DNA from: a virus
Length of the DNA stretch: 23,219 nt
Reading direction: 5' to 3' (one strand)
IMG/VR virus record: IMGVR_UViG_3300029990_000054
Span: 1-23,219 of that record
Below, piece after piece: positions 1 to 5,877 of this stretch. The first letter of the stretch is position 1; every line of letters starts with the position of its first letter. Both the position numbers and the translations under genes were made by a program. A model generated the notes under the pieces. It was not told the DNA's origin. It saw nothing but the letters and a program-made list of their open reading frames with translations, and made no database searches.

Positions 1-114
1 GACCACTTCTAGGAAACGCATGGCGCGGTCGTCGTTTGCGACTTGCAGGCCTCGTTGCTTTAGCAGTTCCAATTGCTGTTCTACGCTGAGGGCCGGCTTG
101 TCGAAGGGCCTCAT
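1..114 (-). CDS. Abi_2-family abortive infection protein (AbiF/AbiD-like), N-terminal fragment
   Basis: The first 38 codons are in the window; the gene runs off the left edge. The N-terminus reads MRPFDKPALSVEQQLELL, then KQRG, NDDRAMRFL. This K-P-(A/L)-x-x-x-E-Q-Q-x-x-x-L-K-x-R-G opening is typical of Abi_2 proteins (AbiD/AbiF), which abort phage infection and whose AbiF branch has been proposed as an ancestor of Cas13. The C-terminal HEPN-type catalytic motif is outside the window, so activity cannot be judged. The start is set by a GGAG Shine-Dalgarno eight bases upstream. A small terminator-ended RNA sits immediately upstream on the same strand, the arrangement reported for AbiF. The gene lies outside the prophage attachment core, so it belongs to the host chromosome or to a neighbouring element. 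The family call is from memory of conserved residues. Confidence 0.72.
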   Translation of the reverse strand, partial: MRPFDKPALSVEQQLELLKQRGLQVANDDRAMRFLEVV

Positions 115-130
115 GTAGTTTTCTCCAGGC

Positions 131-191
131 AAAAAAAACCCGCACGATTTGAGCTTGCTGACTGGGTCAGCCTAGGCTTGGCGGGTGTGTT
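131..191 (-). ncRNA. Candidate abiF-type small RNA upstream of the Abi gene
   Basis: A ~60-nt transcript is predicted between a near-consensus promoter (-10 at 204-199) and a run of eight U (138-131). Its ends pair through ACCCGC (186-181) with GCGGGU (143-138), directly followed by the U-run, so the closing stem doubles as an intrinsic terminator. Inside is a perfect 6-bp hairpin, GCUGAC-CCA-GUCAGC (171-157). A structured RNA upstream of AbiF genes (the abiF RNA motif) is known from comparative genomics and has been reported to act as the RNA antitoxin of AbiF. That this locus is such an RNA is inferred from position, promoter and structure; I could not compare it with a covariance model. 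Alternatively it is only an attenuator in the abi leader. Confidence 0.6.
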
Positions 192-198
192 GGGGTGC

Positions 199-226
199 AT
201 TATAGGTAGCTGCGGCAGGTCGTCAA
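199..226 (-). promoter_or_regulatory. Sigma-70 promoter for the small RNA / abi gene
   Basis: On the minus strand TTGACG (226-221) and TATAAT (204-199) are separated by 16 bases. The -10 hexamer is perfect and the -35 differs at one position. The expected start, around 192-190, lies just before the structured RNA, so the promoter should make the RNA first and the abi mRNA only by read-through of the terminator. Confidence 0.7.
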
Positions 227-409
227 CGTGATGCTGAAGCGAATTTGTAACGTGCGGGAGGGCCGGCAGGTTTTGGTGCAGGGCAGGAATTTTGGGGAAG
301 GGGGTCATTTGAGAGAGGCTGGAAGCTTAAGCCTTTTAGCTTGACTCGCGGGCTAGGCAGCTCTTCTCAAGGAGGTGTAGCAGTTGGATTTTTTATGGGT
401 ACAAACAAC
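227..409. other. Intergenic flank, no gene recognised
   Basis: Reading both strands I find no supported gene here. Short open frames on either strand have low-complexity or proline-rich translations and run across the RNA, the terminator or the tRNA fragment. A GGAGG at 371-375 precedes an ATG at 395, but that frame would read through the tRNA remnant into the antisense of the integrase. Confidence 0.5.
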
Positions 410-437
410 AAGGCCCCTGCATTTCTGCAGGGGCTTT
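410..437 (-). terminator. Intrinsic terminator of the tRNA-Thr transcript (possibly bidirectional)
   Basis: GCCCCTGCA (413-421) and TGCAGGGGC (426-434) form a perfect 9-bp stem with a TTTC loop, extended by A/T pairs on both sides. T-rich sequence follows in both directions. It lies directly 3' of the tRNA fragment (CCA end at 446), as expected for the native tRNA terminator, and marks host sequence left of the attachment core. Confidence 0.8.
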
Positions 438-445
438 GTTTTGTA

Positions 446-490
446 TGGTGCCGGCACCAGGAATCGAACCCGGGACCTACTGATTACAAG
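446..490 (-). other. Attachment core: 3' 45 nt of tRNA-Thr(UGU)
   Basis: On the minus strand the sequence starts in the anticodon loop (CTTGTAATCA), continues through the variable region and T-arm (GTTCGATTCC) and ends in the acceptor strand TGCCGGC plus CCA. The 5' half of a tRNA is absent: bases above 490 do not continue an anticodon or D-arm. This is therefore not a functional tRNA but the phage-host junction left by site-specific integration into the 3' end of a tRNA-Thr gene. The integrase lies 118 bp away. The intact tRNA should be at the other end of the prophage, outside the window. Confidence 0.85.
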
Positions 491-530
491 AAAACCGTTT
501 TCGGCCTGCTGGTCAGTCACTTAGGTCGCG

Positions 531-593
531 GCTTGTTACGTAATGACAGCGCTGACGGCCGGATTCCATGCGGAGTCCGGCGCGCTTGTTACG
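531..593 (+). repeat. 10-bp direct repeats beside the att core (candidate integrase arm sites)
   Basis: GCTTGTTACG occurs exactly at 531-540 and 584-593, 53 bp apart, in the short non-coding stretch between the attachment core and the integrase stop codon. Tyrosine integrases with an N-terminal arm-binding domain use short direct repeats placed like this. An inverted repeat, CCGGA(TTCCATGCGGAG)TCCGG, lies between the two copies at 559-580. Function is inferred from position only. Confidence 0.5.
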
Positions 594-607
594 CAGGTTT
601 CAGGGGA

Positions 608-1750
608 TCAGAGTGCGGAGGGGGCGACCTTCGGGACGCTCAGATCGTAGATGTCGAGCATGGACTCGTCGCGGTGGCCGCTGGCTTCCTGCTTGTCGGC
701 CCTGGTGCCGGGGGTGTCAGTAATGCCGCGGCGCTTGAGATCGTGCAGGCCGAAGCGTTGCTCGGCGGTGATGACGCCCGCCACGATGGCGTTACGCATG
801 AAGCGGTTCCAGGCAGTGTCCAGGCCGGACTTGCCCAGTGGCCCGCCATGATCGGCGGTGATGATGAAGCGTTTATCGGGATTGACCGGCACGGCCGTGC
901 CCCGGGCTTTCCATACCTGGGCGCGGCGGGCCTTTGCAGCGTCCCAGGCTGCCCGCAGGCGCGGCGTCCAGGTGACCACGTTGTCACGGCTGCCCTTGCG
1001 TCGGTTGGTGAGCACGCCGTCTGCCAGCTCGTTGGCGTCGGTCAGGGTGACGACCTCGATGCCGCGCAGCCGGCAGAGGTAGGCCAGCTCCATGACGTAG
1101 CTTAGGTGCGGAGGTACCGCGTCCTTCTGCCCGCGTTTCAGCTGGCCCAGCTCGCGGGCTCGGGCAATCAGACGCTGCATCACGTCATGCGATGGCAGGC
1201 GGCGCTGCTTGCGCTCTGCAGGAGCCTCGATGCCCATGGCCGGATTGTTGTCCAGGTAGCCGCGGTTGCGGCCCCACTGCATTACCAGGCGCAGGTACCG
1301 TAACGCATGCGCAGCCTTCGACGGAGTGCCCTCGTCGGCGATCCGGTCAATGAGCCGCTGGATCAGCGCAGGGGTGAACTTGCGCACGGCCAGTTCGCCG
1401 AGGGGTTTGCCGAGCTTGGTGGGAATATTGGCCAGAACATCGCGCGACCAGGTGTAGCTGTCCTGGGTTTTCGGCGCGAGCCTCTTGAACCTGGCGCTGT
1501 CGTGGTATTGCTCGCACAGGTGGTTGAGACTCTCGCGGTCGACGCCGTTGCGGACTTCCATGATCTTGTGCAGCTCGGCCAGCGTGGCCGAACTGTTGGC
1601 GATGTTCTGCCGGCGCTGCCGGCCGGCCTCGTCACGGTGCAAGGCGTACCAGCTTCCCTTGCCTCGGTGGTCAAAGAAAACGGCCGCTGGGATAGCGGCC
1701 TGGTCGATGTGCGGGGGGATGTTGGGGTTGTTCTTCCTGGATCGCCTCAT
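608..1750 (-). CDS. int: Tyrosine-recombinase phage integrase
   Basis: This 380-aa protein catalyses integration and, with an excisionase, excision at the adjacent tRNA-Thr core. Residues 1-65 (MRRSRKNNPNIPPHI, then GKGSWYALHRD) resemble the lambda-type arm-binding domain, residues ~70-170 the core-binding SAM-like domain and ~185-375 the catalytic domain. Visible catalytic residues are Arg229 (CRLRGIE), His336 in GLHDLKRRG, His359 in ASGHRD and the nucleophile Tyr368 in LDIYDL. The start at 1750 gives an ATGA overlap with the stop of the DUF4224 gene, indicating translational coupling. An in-frame upstream extension to 2059 would cover that whole gene and has an arginine-rich, out-of-frame look, so I reject it. 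It is the last gene of the leftward operon. Confidence 0.95.
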   Translation of the reverse strand: MRRSRKNNPNIPPHIDQAAIPAAVFFDHRGKGSWYALHRDEAGRQRRQNIANSSATLAELHKIMEVRNGVDRESLNHLCEQYHDSARFKRLAPKTQDSYTWSRDVLANIPTKLGKPLGELAVRKFTPALIQRLIDRIADEGTPSKAAHALRYLRLVMQWGRNRGYLDNNPAMGIEAPAERKQRRLPSHDVMQRLIARARELGQLKRGQKDAVPPHLSYVMELAYLCRLRGIEVVTLTDANELADGVLTNRRKGSRDNVVTWTPRLRAAWDAAKARRAQVWKARGTAVPVNPDKRFIITADHGGPLGKSGLDTAWNRFMRNAIVAGVITAEQRFGLHDLKRRGITDTPGTRADKQEASGHRDESMLDIYDLSVPKVAPSAL

Positions 1751-1956
1751 AGAATCTCGACGCCGTACTGCTCCTGGGTGCCGGCTTTCAGTCCGCCGGC
1801 CTGGTTGATCAGTTCCACGGTGGTCCAGGGACCAGCGCGGCCCCTGAAAATGCGGATACCCTGCTCGTGCAGGGTCCGCTCCACGTCTGCCCGTCGGGCA
1901 TATCCTGTAATGCGCTTGAGGTCGTCGAAAGTCAGCACGCGGGAGGCTTCGCTCAT
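1747..1956 (-). CDS. DUF4224 protein, candidate excisionase / recombination directionality factor
   Basis: A 69-aa protein beginning MSEASRVLTFDDLKRITGY and containing GIRIFRGRAGPWTTVELINQAGG. The first half looks like a small winged/HTH fold (LTFDDLKRITGYARRADVERTL) followed by a beta hairpin, the DUF4224 pattern common in proteins encoded directly before phage integrases. It overlaps the integrase start by four bases. The start is supported by GGAGG eight bases upstream. Its size, fold and coupling to int suggest it is the directionality factor that biases the integrase toward excision, but this is inference: DUF4224 has no assigned activity that I know of. Confidence 0.8.
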   Translation of the reverse strand: MSEASRVLTFDDLKRITGYARRADVERTLHEQGIRIFRGRAGPWTTVELINQAGGLKAGTQEQYGVEIL

Positions 1957-2034
1957 GGCTGGGCCTCCAGTGTACTGCGGGGGGCCGGTGGCCACCGCCG
2001 AGAATCGCAGCTCCGGCCTTCTCGCCGCATGTCG

Positions 2035-2241
2035 TTACCCATGCTCCTTCCCCAGCCATTCATGGCGACGCCGCCACTGCTTGCGCATTTCCTCAATGAG
2101 CAGGTTGATGGCCTGCTCGCCGCGCTTCTTGAGGTGGGTTTCTTTGAGCTCGGCCACCTTCTCCGGCGTGGTGTTCCCACGCCGGAGCCAGTACCGGGCC
2201 TCGCATTCCAGCATGTGCTGGCGTTCATCCTGGTCAGCCAT
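2035..2241 (-). CDS. Small charged helical phage protein (DUF7696-like)
   Basis: A 68-aa protein starting MADQDERQHMLECEARYWLR, rich in Glu, Lys and Arg and predicted almost entirely helical (TTPEKVAELKETHLKKRG, then INLLIEEMRKQWRRRHEW). It resembles the small early-operon proteins of pseudomonad phages catalogued as DUF7696. The function is unknown. The start is chosen at 2241 because it gives an 8-bp ATGGCTGA overlap with the stop of the preceding gene, the overlap pattern used repeatedly in this operon; the longer open frame to 2277 would need a larger overlap. A 78-bp gap follows before the DUF4224 gene. Base composition matches its neighbours. Confidence 0.7.
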   Translation of the reverse strand: MADQDERQHMLECEARYWLRRGNTTPEKVAELKETHLKKRGEQAINLLIEEMRKQWRRRHEWLGKEHG

Positions 2242-2506
2242 GGTAGATGGCCACCCCATGCGCAAGGTCCACCACATTCATCCGGTCAGCTCTGGCAAGG
2301 AGGGCCAAGGCGTTGCGGACAGCACGCCAATCGCTCGGCGTTTTGCTGGTGTGGATGATCGGCCGCTCAGGCTTGGTAAAGCGCAGGTGGCCGCCGTTGG
2401 TGTAGACGACTGACCAGCCGTTACCCTGGGCGTATTGGAGCAGCGGTAGCAGGCGTTTAAAGCGACCGCATCGGCGGCCGCTTTGGACTATCAGTGGGCG
2501 GCTCAT
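2234..2506 (-). CDS. HicA-like dsRNA-binding-fold protein (no HicB partner seen)
   Basis: A 90-aa protein (MSRPLIVQSGRRCGRFKRLL...). The middle reads WSVVYTNGGHLRFTKPERP and then IIHTSKTPSDWRAVRNAL. The G-G-H-L-R-F-x-x-P segment followed by a beta strand and a final helix matches the HicA pattern, where the His of G-S-H is needed for mRNA cleavage. HicA toxins are normally paired with a HicB antitoxin; neither flanking gene looks like HicB, so this may be a domesticated RNA- or nucleic-acid-binding protein rather than a toxin. Start at 2506 overlaps the previous stop (ATGA), and its own stop overlaps the next start by 8 bp, so it is embedded in the early operon. Confidence 0.65.
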   Translation of the reverse strand: MSRPLIVQSGRRCGRFKRLLPLLQYAQGNGWSVVYTNGGHLRFTKPERPIIHTSKTPSDWRAVRNALALLARADRMNVVDLAHGVAIYHG

Positions 2507-3129
2507 GGCGCATTCCTCGCGCCGCAGTTGGGGCAATCGTCGAAGCGTTGGCGGTCGCTGAGGAAGCGGCCGCAGCCTTCACAGTTGAGCCGGTAACAGT
2601 AGCTGCGATAGCGCAGACGCTTAAGCTTGGGGAGCTTGAGGCCGACCGAGTGTAGTGCCTGCTTGCGGTCGAGCAGCGCGGCCAGGACTACCGGCCGGGA
2701 ACGCTCGACGATGTATCCGCATGGCCACAGCTCGAAGCCTTGGGCCAGGTACCCAGCGGCATCCGCCGCCCCCGGGTGGATGGCGTCTTCCAGGTTGGCA
2801 GTTGGGCCTTTGCCGCCGCGCCATACCAGATCGTTGCCGTCCCACTCGCGGGCGTAGGCCACATATACGCGGCCGTCTTCGTTGCGGTAGGCCTCGGCTT
2901 CCGACCTGGTGAGGTATTGGCAGTCAACGCCGACCTCTGCCCGGGCGCGGACATAGTCCACGGGCCAGGGCAGGTCGGTTTCGCGGCACTCGTACTGCTT
3001 GACCGCGGCCTCACGGGTGAACTGCTCGGCATCGTCCAGGTTCGAGGTGTAGCCGCCGCCTTCGCGCCAGAACATCGCCCGGCTGCCGACATTGCTGCGA
3101 CTGTCCTGCAGGTAGAAGAGGTCAGACAT
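2503..3129 (-). CDS. Unknown phage protein with C-terminal zinc ribbon
   Basis: A 208-aa protein starting MSDLFYLQDSRSNVGSRAMF. The first ~115 residues contain two similar segments, FWREGGGYTSNLDDAEQFTR and LVWRGGKGPTANLEDAIHPG, each a G-G-(Y/K)-x-(T/P)-x-x-L-x-D/E-A motif; this suggests an internal duplication. The C-terminus carries a four-cysteine zinc ribbon, CEGCGRF near residue 183 and CPNCG near 199. I do not recognise a characterised family. The start at 3129 gives an 8-bp ATGTCTGA overlap with the previous stop; a longer frame to 3180 is not supported. The zinc ribbon suggests nucleic-acid binding or a structural metal site, but this is inference. Confidence 0.75.
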   Translation of the reverse strand: MSDLFYLQDSRSNVGSRAMFWREGGGYTSNLDDAEQFTREAAVKQYECRETDLPWPVDYVRARAEVGVDCQYLTRSEAEAYRNEDGRVYVAYAREWDGNDLVWRGGKGPTANLEDAIHPGAADAAGYLAQGFELWPCGYIVERSRPVVLAALLDRKQALHSVGLKLPKLKRLRYRSYCYRLNCEGCGRFLSDRQRFDDCPNCGARNAP

Positions 3130-3316
3130 TGGCCACCTCCATGTCGGCGCAGAAAGCTCGCCACTTGGCGGCGTCTTCATTCAAAGAAACTTCAGCCTTT
3201 AGCCGCGCCTTCTCTCGAAGAGCCCAGTTCATACGCCACTCGCATGGTTCAACCAGATACTGGACGACGCGCTCGTCATCGCCGCATTGGTTCAGGCAGT
3301 CGCACGGTTCAGCCAT
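3122..3316 (-). CDS. Small Cys-containing phage protein, unknown
   Basis: A 64-aa protein beginning MAEPCDCLNQCGDDERVVQY and ending KWRAFCADMEVANV. The N-terminal cluster C5-x-C7-x3-C11 could bind metal, with C23 and C55 further on; the C-terminal half is helical and charged. The start is fixed by GGAGG at -7. That Shine-Dalgarno lies inside the 3' end of the 19-codon frame upstream, whose stop overlaps this ATG as ATGGCTGA. No family recognised. Confidence 0.7.
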   Translation of the reverse strand: MAEPCDCLNQCGDDERVVQYLVEPCEWRMNWALREKARLKAEVSLNEDAAKWRAFCADMEVANV

Positions 3317-3368
3317 GGGCCACCTCCAGGAACAGCAGCGGCTGGACCGAAGTGTTATCAGTTTGCAT
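3309..3368 (-). CDS. Possible 19-aa peptide / coupling leader
   Basis: An ATG at 3368 preceded by a strong GGGAGG Shine-Dalgarno opens a 19-codon frame, [19 protein letters not shown]. It overlaps the stop of the upstream gene by 11 bp and the start of the downstream gene by 8 bp (ATGGCTGA), keeping an unbroken chain of translational coupling. It could be a real microprotein, or simply a device that carries ribosomes to the next start. Without comparison to relatives I cannot say whether the peptide sequence is conserved. Confidence 0.45.
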   Translation of the reverse strand: MQTDNTSVQPLLFLEVAHG

Positions 3369-3555
3369 GGCGGCGGCCTCCCTGGGCTTTCTTGGCGGCG
3401 ATGTTGTCCATGTAGCTGGCCCACTCTTCGCGCTTGAGTTGCTGGCGGGTACGGCTGCAGGCGGCGTGCTTGCGGGTGGATCGGGCCTTGCCACAGATGT
3501 CGCAGATGCTGGGCAGGTCCAGGCGGTGACTGGCCATGGTTGGACGCTCACGCAT
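3358..3555 (-). CDS. Small zinc-finger-like phage protein
   Basis: A 65-aa basic protein, [20 protein letters not shown] onward, with C18-x2-C21 (ICDICGK), K-H30 and C33, followed by a basic helix ([17 protein letters not shown]) and a Lys/Arg-rich tail ([11 protein letters not shown]). The arrangement suggests a small zinc-binding, nucleic-acid-associated protein; no exact family recognised. The start at 3555 has GGAGG six bases upstream, which itself lies within the end of the FtsK-gamma gene, and gives an 8-bp ATGCGTGA overlap with it. An internal ATG at 3537 is possible but lacks as good a signal. Confidence 0.7.
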   Translation of the reverse strand: MRERPTMASHRLDLPSICDICGKARSTRKHAACSRTRQQLKREEWASYMDNIAAKKAQGGRRHAN

Positions 3556-3970
3556 GAGGCACCTCCAACATCAGCACGGCGCGGGCGCCTTCGCTGTTCA
3601 TGCCGCTGACGATGCGGTCGCGCTCCATGCCCTCGATAATGCGGGCTGCGCGGTTGTAGCCGATGCCGAAGCGGCGCTGCAGGAAGGAAGCGCTGGCACG
3701 CTGATTCTTGACGACTGCCTCGACGGCATCGCGGTAAAGCGGGTCAGCGGTTTCAGGTTTCATCGGATGGGTGGCGACGTAGCGGGACGTGCGCTCAAGC
3801 ACTTCCACGGCGGTTGCCTGGTCGTTGTACTTTTCGATGGCTCGAGCGGCTTTGCTGATCAGATGCTCGCAGGCCTTGCGCAGGTCGTCCGGCGTCTCGG
3901 TACCGGCCGCGCTGCAATAGGTGGTGATGAGGTCCTCGGCGATTTGGCCGACTTCGACTGGCGTCTTCAT
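3548..3970 (-). CDS. Stand-alone FtsK gamma-domain protein
   Basis: A 140-aa protein whose C-terminal part (residues ~76-138) reads [20 protein letters not shown] then [20 protein letters not shown]. This is the FtsK gamma winged-helix domain, which in the chromosome translocase FtsK recognises the octameric KOPS sequences that orient DNA pumping. There is no ATPase motor or membrane part; residues 1-75 are a helical, unrelated N-terminus. Such a DNA-binding domain on its own could read host KOPS polarity or compete with FtsK, or it may have been recruited as a phage regulator. It is translationally coupled to the gene upstream (ATGA) and downstream (8-bp overlap). The domain call is firm; the role is unknown. 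Confidence 0.88.
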   Translation of the reverse strand: MKTPVEVGQIAEDLITTYCSAAGTETPDDLRKACEHLISKAARAIEKYNDQATAVEVLERTSRYVATHPMKPETADPLYRDAVEAVVKNQRASASFLQRRFGIGYNRAARIIEGMERDRIVSGMNSEGARAVLMLEVPHA

Positions 3971-4407
3971 GCTGCACTTCCTTGCACGACAGGGGCAGCC
4001 TGCTGCAGCAGAGCATGCATGTACTCAATCGCCTGGATGGCGTCGTCATGTGATTCGCTGAACACTTCGCGGGCCGTTTGTGCTGCACGGTTAACCGAGG
4101 CCTGCCAGTCTTCGGGCTGTTTGTCCGCCTCCCAGCCCAGCTTGCTGCGACGCTCCATCAGATCCAGTGCCTCGCGCGCCTTGGCACTCAGCCCAGGGCT
4201 GATGCCGCAGTCACCATCGGCCACGTAGTTGACGAACTCCAGTAGGGCGTCTCCGGCGGCAAGTTCATGGCCGCGTGCCCAACTGACCACTTCGCCGCCG
4301 TCGACGCTGCGGGGGACTTCCTTGCCGGTGGCACCACGGATGACGATAGTGTCGTAACGTGGTGTGGTAGCCTTCCCGACGCTGACTTCTTGGGGGTTCA
4401 CTTGCAT
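3967..4407 (-). CDS. Unknown phage protein, 146 aa
   Basis: The protein begins [20 protein letters not shown] and has a beta-rich N-terminus ([20 protein letters not shown]) and a long helical C-terminal half with [20 protein letters not shown] and [20 protein letters not shown] do not recognise a family. It is the leftmost gene using the repeated AAGGAGAAGCACC leader, 3 bases after which its ATG follows at 4407. Its stop overlaps the FtsK-gamma start (ATGA), so the two are likely made together. Confidence 0.75.
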   Translation of the reverse strand: MQVNPQEVSVGKATTPRYDTIVIRGATGKEVPRSVDGGEVVSWARGHELAAGDALLEFVNYVADGDCGISPGLSAKAREALDLMERRSKLGWEADKQPEDWQASVNRAAQTAREVFSESHDDAIQAIEYMHALLQQAAPVVQGSAA

Positions 4408-4435
4408 GGTGCTTCTCCTTGGGGTTGGTCGGTCT

Positions 4436-4455
4436 CGGAGGGTTGCCGCCCTCCG
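4436..4455 (-). promoter_or_regulatory. Leader stem-loop 1 (CGGCAA hexaloop) before the 146-aa gene
   Basis: On the minus strand CGGAGGG-CGGCAA-CCCTCCG is a perfect 7-bp stem with a six-base loop, lying between the upstream stop (4466) and the Shine-Dalgarno AAGGAG (about 4420). No U-run follows, so it is not a typical terminator. It is one of five related elements with different stems but the same loop. Confidence 0.7.
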
Positions 4456-4465
4456 GGACCATCTT

Positions 4466-5428
4466 TTATGCCGCCACGTAACCGGCGGCTGTCTTGTTCA
4501 GCAGGCCGGCTTCGGCTGCCTTCTGCATCAGCCTGGTGGCTCTGTCGCTGCCTATCCGCAGAACCTTGGCGACCTGACGCACTGCTACCTTCGTTCCTCT
4601 TTCCGTGCTGCCTATGAGCTGCAGCAAATCGGACGGCAGCGCGTCGTTGGTGGCTTGTGCCTGCTCCGTTTCTCGATGTTCCTGTTGCTGTTCCTCGGCC
4701 CGTTCCTGTTCCGCTGCTACTGGTACCGGGGCGCGTTCCTGCGCGGGTGTTGGACGCAGGGCGGAAAGGATCAGGGCCGGCACAATCTCCAGCGCAGCGG
4801 CGAAGCCGAGGCAGAGCAGGGTGGCCAGTTCAAGCGGCAGGCCCGCGGCCTTGGCTGGCAGGGCCAGCAGGGCGGTGAGCTCCTGCGACGCTTGGTCCCG
4901 ACGCACCTGAGCGCGCTCCCGTTCGGCGTCGATGCGTGTCATGGCGGCTGTCTCCAGCTCTAGGGCGCGGGTGACCATGCCTCGCTCGCGCAGTGCGTTG
5001 GCCTGCTGGTGGACGGCGGCCGTATCGCTGTCAAGTTGCTCGATGCGGGTGGCGTCGGCGTCGCGCTGCTCCACCAGGTCGATCTGGCGTTGTTCCTGGC
5101 GGGCCTGGTGCTCGGCGCGGCTGTTGATGATCGAGGACATGAGCCGGTCGTAAGTGGCCCAGCCGGAGACGACGCCCAGGGCCAGCGCGCAGGCCATCAT
5201 CAACAGCGCGCACATGGTTCGGCGCACGACCAGCAGGCCGAGGGCCAGCGGCCAGGCGACGTACTTGAACAGGTCCAGGACCACCGCGGCCGAGGCGAAC
5301 AGAACGGCGAGCAGTGTGTTGTCGATCAGCGCGGCTATGGCCAGTGCCACCGACGTGGCAGTCACGCCTGCCAGTGCTGCGACCATGGCCAGCAATGGCC
5401 AGCGGTGGTGCTGTTGTAGTTGGTGCAT
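4466..5428 (-). CDS. Membrane protein with coiled coil and C-terminal winged-helix-like domain
   Basis: A 320-aa protein. Hydrophobic segments lie at about residues 11-34, 37-68 (one or two spans) and 71-93; a heptad-rich, Gln/Glu/Arg coiled coil fills 100-190; a fourth hydrophobic segment is at 198-226; an acidic Gln/Glu linker follows (230-265). The end (276-320: KVAVRQVAKVLRIGSDRATR...) looks like an HTH or winged helix. The layout would tether a DNA- or protein-binding domain to the inner membrane through an antiparallel coiled coil. I know no characterised homologue. The start at 5428 is set by the repeated leader CCCAAGGAGAAGCACCATG; a longer in-frame extension to 5809 runs antisense-like through the neighbouring gene and is rejected. 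Confidence 0.75.
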   Translation of the reverse strand: MHQLQQHHRWPLLAMVAALAGVTATSVALAIAALIDNTLLAVLFASAAVVLDLFKYVAWPLALGLLVVRRTMCALLMMACALALGVVSGWATYDRLMSSIINSRAEHQARQEQRQIDLVEQRDADATRIEQLDSDTAAVHQQANALRERGMVTRALELETAAMTRIDAERERAQVRRDQASQELTALLALPAKAAGLPLELATLLCLGFAAALEIVPALILSALRPTPAQERAPVPVAAEQERAEEQQQEHRETEQAQATNDALPSDLLQLIGSTERGTKVAVRQVAKVLRIGSDRATRLMQKAAEAGLLNKTAAGYVAA

Positions 5429-5448
5429 GGTGCTTCTCCTTGGGGGAT

Positions 5449-5478
5449 GGCCCTGCCGAGTTGCTGCTCGGCGGGGCC
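5449..5478 (-). promoter_or_regulatory. Leader stem-loop 2 (CAGCAA hexaloop) before the membrane-protein gene
   Basis: GCCGAG-CAGCAA-CTCGGC forms a 6-bp stem (5472-5455) that continues, after one A/C mismatch, as GGCCC/GGGCC (5478-5474 with 5453-5449). The loop differs from the other four copies at one base. It lies between the upstream stop at 5488 and the shared Shine-Dalgarno leader. Confidence 0.68.
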
Positions 5479-5487
5479 TTCGTGTGG

Positions 5488-5877
5488 TTAACGCACTCGA
5501 ACTTTCTTGCCGTCTTCGATGACGTACAGGTTCACGTCCGCCAGGCGGTACTGGCCACCCGGTCCCCCGGCGACGCAGTACAGGCCGCCGCGGTCGTCTA
5601 CGACTCGAACAGGGAACGGGTACTGCCCCTGGCTCTTTGCCCAGGTCGCCTGGTGCGCGTACTTGCTCGATTTCTTGATTTCCGCGTACAGCTGCTGACC
5701 CTCGGGACGTACGCCGTGCGGCCCGTGGGCCAACTCGAACCCTTCCCAGCGCGCCTGCGTGATCGGGTCGACGTAACCGGTGTCGGCCTCGTTGCGCGTC
5801 GTCGGCCACTTGTTGGCGGTGGCCACGTCCTCGAAAGCGAACAGCATGTTCAGGTCTGCGAGTGGTTGAGTGCTCAT
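5488..5877 (-). CDS. Unknown phage protein, 129 aa
   Basis: The protein starts MSTQPLADLNMLFAFEDVAT and ends LADVNLYVIEDGKKVRVR. It appears beta-rich, with aromatic and glycine residues (GGLYCVAGGPGGQYRLADVN) and no transmembrane segment or clear motif. I do not recognise a family. The start at 5877 overlaps the stop of the 196-aa gene as ATGA, so the two form a coupled pair; no stem-loop leader is present at this junction, unlike the uncoupled junctions nearby. An open frame extending to 6144 has no support. Confidence 0.7.
   Translation of the reverse strand: MSTQPLADLNMLFAFEDVATANKWPTTRNEADTGYVDPITQARWEGFELAHGPHGVRPEGQQLYAEIKKSSKYAHQATWAKSQGQYPFPVRVVDDRGGLYCVAGGPGGQYRLADVNLYVIEDGKKVRVR

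Noticed and set aside
111-308. Minus-strand 65-codon frame over the small RNA
   Set aside because: Proline- and leucine-rich, no Shine-Dalgarno, and it overlaps the promoter, the RNA and the abi start.
446-490. Intact tRNA-Thr gene
   Set aside because: Only the 3' 45 nt are present; no D-arm or 5' acceptor strand continues above 490.
341-1105. Long plus-strand open frame (254 codons) crossing the att core
   Set aside because: It reads through the tRNA terminator and tRNA remnant and then antisense through the integrase catalytic domain; it is a shadow of a high-GC gene.
608-2059. 483-codon version of the integrase
   Set aside because: The extra N-terminus covers the DUF4224 gene out of frame; the ATGA-coupled start at 1750 gives the conserved N-terminal arm-binding domain.
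1307-2413. Long plus-strand open frame opposite int and its neighbours
   Set aside because: Antisense shadow; the minus-strand frames there have clear integrase, DUF4224 and HicA-like content.
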